From the NCBI RefSeq assembly GCF_025860055.1, contig NC_068280.1, positions 44,424,293-44,488,292 on the forward strand: a stretch of 64,000 nt of DNA. Direction: 5' to 3'. Numbering within the stretch: the stretch's first letter is position 1; each line of letters begins with the position of its first letter. The position numbers and the translations under genes were made by a program. The notes beneath the pieces are model-generated. The model made no database searches and had not been told where the DNA came from. It saw only the letters and a list, made by a program, of their open reading frames with translations. Of the stretch, positions 61,491 to 64,000 are shown in pieces. The DNA is from Xyrauchen texanus. Its lineage: Eukaryota > Chordata > Actinopteri > Cypriniformes > Catostomidae.

Positions 61491-62000
61491 TTAAGTTAGG
61501 TGATCATTTCTCACCTTGGCTAATTTCCTTTGCTCTTTATTTTGGACTAGTTTTTTGTGTTTTGAAGCGTTTTGCTGCCAAATTGAAGTCAAATGTGTCC
61601 AGTGTTTCTCTACAAATTGAGATTTAGATAAGCCTGGTGTCCTTCTCTCCAGAAGACGGCGGTGCAAGGCTATTTTAATGTGATTCTGAAGTGAGAAGCT
61701 TCTCACTGTGGCCATGCAAAACAGAAATTTAGGCTGCTTTTGCCAGAAAGTGGGATACATCACACTGTAGTCACGGATTAGGATGCAAGTTTCTGGAAAG
61801 ATTATGCCTCTGTGGCAGCAAAGCGCTGTTATCATTGGCATGGCATCATATTGTACACTTGTGGCATCAACAAAAGGGGTTGCTGTGTTAATATTTTCAC
61901 CAGACATTGTGTCTGACAATGTTTGAATTTGTCGGACAAAGGGACATTTTAACTGTCTAAAACAGGTAATTACTGGCCCTGGTATGAACAGCATTTGATG
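61491..62000 (-). pseudogene. hAT transposase C-terminal relic
   Basis: A 185-codon - strand frame (62048-61491) contains MYPTF, then VRSFSLQNHIKIALHRRL and HLTSIWQQNASKHKKL. This follows the order of the hAT C-terminal dimerisation region, which in relatives reads roughly MYPxF...CERGFSxxNxIKxxLRxxL. The first ~15 codons are antisense to the start of the neighbouring L2 LINE, so the open frame crosses a repeat junction and is not a single gene. No upstream catalytic domain is present. Confidence 0.5.
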
Positions 62001-62004
62001 AAGG

Positions 62005-63058
62005 ACAGGTAGGTCCTTCAGGGTGTCTTTAAGGGAAGCAGTGTCCAAGTCACAAAGACTAGCTACCGTGGAACCTCAGGGTTCAGTGCTTGGACCTCTC
62101 CTCTTCTCCATTTACATAATATTACTGGATCTATCATTCATGCACATGGCTTTTCCTGTGGCAGCTGCACGGAATACAGCCTGCCTGGTAGACATCTCAT
62201 ACTGGATGAAAGGACCCCACCTTCAACTCAACCTAGCGAAGACTGAAATTCTCATAGCCCAGCAAACACAGCAATACAACATAACTTCACCATTCAGCTA
62301 GACTCGTCAATAATGACACCATCCAGGTCAGCCAGAAATCTTGGGTTAGTGTTTGACGATCAGTTGAACTTCATGGACCACATCACAAAGACAGATTGAT
62401 CATGCAGATTTGCACTGTACAACTTTAGGAAGATCAGACCTTTCCTATCTGTGCACAACTTCTGGTCCAGGCTCTTGTCATATCTAGACTGGATTACTGC
62501 AATGCTCTTTTAACAGGACTTCCTGCATGTACAGTCAAACCTCTACAATTGATCCAGAATGCAAGGGTGTGTTTAGTTTTCAACAAGAGAGCAGGTCACA
62601 CCTATCTTCGTTGAACTGTACTTGCTGCCAATTGTTGGTTGCGTCAAGTTCAAGGCATTAATGCTCCATTACTGAACAGCTCCTGGTTCCGCGCCCATCT
62701 CGCTACTAAAGGTCTACGTGCCCTCCAAAAGCTTGCGATCGGTGGGTGATTGGTGCCTCGCGGTGCTATCTCACAGAGGCACAAAATTGCTTTCTCTGAC
62801 TTTCACATCCACCATTCCTCGCTGGTGGAACAACCTTCCGAACTCCAGCTGATTCTCTAACCACTTTCAAGAAACATTGCATCTCTTTCGTAAGTCTTCT
62901 TTCTTCCTTTCTCCCAATGTGTACTTTTTTAAGTAATTTGAATCTCTGTATTGCAGCACTTATCATGTTATTGCCTCCTTATGATAAATCAATTTTACTG
63001 TATACCTCATTTGTAAGTCACTTTGGATAAAAGTGTCTGCTAAATGAATAAATGTAAA
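62005..63058 (+). mobile_element. L2-type LINE, 3' part, broken
   Basis: Readable blocks in order: EPQGSVLGPLLFSIY, then WMKGPHLQLNLAKTEIL, a SARNLG-type segment, SCRFALYNFRKIRPF-like text near 62400-62445, and LVQALVISRLDYCNAL near 62467-62510. The stretch that should hold the catalytic YADD is deleted between FPVAA and ARNTACL (about 62150-62185). Frameshifts are frequent. It ends with the typical tail TAAGTCACTTTGGATAAAAG followed by TGTCTGCTAAATGAA. It is dead. Confidence 0.88.
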
Positions 63059-64000
63059 TATAAGAGCTTACTTCTCGATCATTAATAAATTATGCTTTTT
63101 TAGGTGTGTAGTATAAATACATTCCCAGACATACTTCATACTGGAACATGGGCACTCTCCTGTGACCCAAATGTACAGTATGATGTACTTACAAAGTGTT
63201 GTTACTATTGTAACTTTCTTGGTACCTATAGCACTCACAGTTTTTTTCAGTTATTTTTTCAGAGTTGTGAACCTGACAAATACTGGGGTATTATTCATCT
63301 ACTGTTTCATCTATACTGCAGATTTAGACATCCTAATTATTTGACCTACTGCTTTTGGCATACGATATACAGCAGTAGGGAAGTAGTCATATTCAGATAT
63401 GGGGCTTGTGTTTTTCTAGTACATACTTGCAATGCACCATCTCCATTGAAATCAATGGATTTGCAGTGTAAACTACAGTGTGTACATTTAGGTGCCATTA
63501 GGCCCATTGTAAAGCCATTGTGCAAGCGCTTTTACATACTGTGGTTAAAACAATGTTCACTCATAATGCCCACATTTTACAAGATGATACATGTAATAAC
63601 ACATACACAGTACAATACAAATTCAAATGTGTTAAAACAAACACCAGAATGGAGTCACTTTTACCAGATTCAAACATTATTAAACCTTTTTACAGGAAGT
63701 TCAGGAAGAAAAAGTGCCAAGAAACTTTTCACTTCATTCTTCAAATATCTGGAAGCGTTCCATCCCAATAATATTCCATTATCCTATTATATGCAGTTAA
63801 GAACCAGTATGGCAGCATTCCAAGGACTGCGGAAATTGAAGCAATTTAATATTCCTAAATATCACTGTTGCTTTAAAGCTGATGTAATTTCTTCTATTTA
63901 AATTGTTTTTCTTCTTTGCAATTTGACGGGTATGATGTGTTGTTCTTAAGGACATCACAGAACAAGATCTGGACTTAAGTAAGACTAAATATGCTTCTAC
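63059..64000. other. Non-coding; a 265-codon ORF of doubtful status
   Basis: 63104-63901 (+) is open for 265 codons. The peptide is rich in Cys, Tyr, Phe and His, has no recognisable domain, no signal or membrane plan, and no homology that I recognise. It starts 46 bp after the L2 tail. Chance openness in AT-rich repeat DNA is the best explanation. Confidence 0.35.

Overview
The window looks like teleost nuclear DNA, most likely from a cypriniform (carp/barb/zebrafish-type) fish. It is AT-rich, its two real genes have vertebrate exon structure, and it carries repeat families typical of fish: Tc1-like elements including a Sleeping Beauty/salmonid type, hAT elements, L1 and L2 LINEs, and a tRNA-derived SINE. 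Species cannot be fixed by eye.

Two protein genes are supported. On the + strand, 9472-9633 is the last coding exon of mad1l1 (spindle-checkpoint protein Mad1), with a good splice acceptor and a C-terminus close to the vertebrate one. Everything to its left is probably mad1l1 intron. On the - strand, 28803-31247 is an intact 814-residue single-exon ORF for elfn1, a synaptic LRR-FN3 membrane protein that binds metabotropic glutamate receptors and protein phosphatase 1. Its leader exon begins at a splice acceptor (31604/31605) and holds a 39-codon upstream ORF. The two genes are convergent, as MAD1L1 and ELFN1 are in human 7p22.3. They share no pathway; one acts in mitosis, the other at synapses.

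Layout. 1-9471: mad1l1 intron with a dead Tc1 (904-1762), a 499-bp Tc1-type MITE, a degenerate tandem array (6690-7165) and a Sleeping Beauty-like relic (7650-8809). 9472-28000: mad1l1 terminus, a MITE in its downstream region, palindromic MITEs, a three-deep nest of DNA transposons (14323-16437), another Tc1 relic, a directly repeated pair (20.7-22.4 kb), a ~0.9-kb TIR element and a possible solo LTR. 28000-32660: elfn1 and its surroundings. 32660-36440: an L1-type LINE on the - strand split by ~2.2 kb of other DNA. 39-54 kb: four copies of one tRNA-derived SINE, one of them inside a TIR element, plus a THAP-like relic. 56.7-64 kb: a nested MITE, a hAT element with a perfect 8-bp target duplication, a hAT transposase C-terminal relic and an L2-type LINE.

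The remaining sequence is non-coding, and nearly all other short ORFs look like chance. I saw no CRISPR array, operon or standalone RNA gene, and nothing that makes a convincing new molecular system. The most informative features are the conserved gene pair, the elfn1 uORF and the layered transposon insertions.
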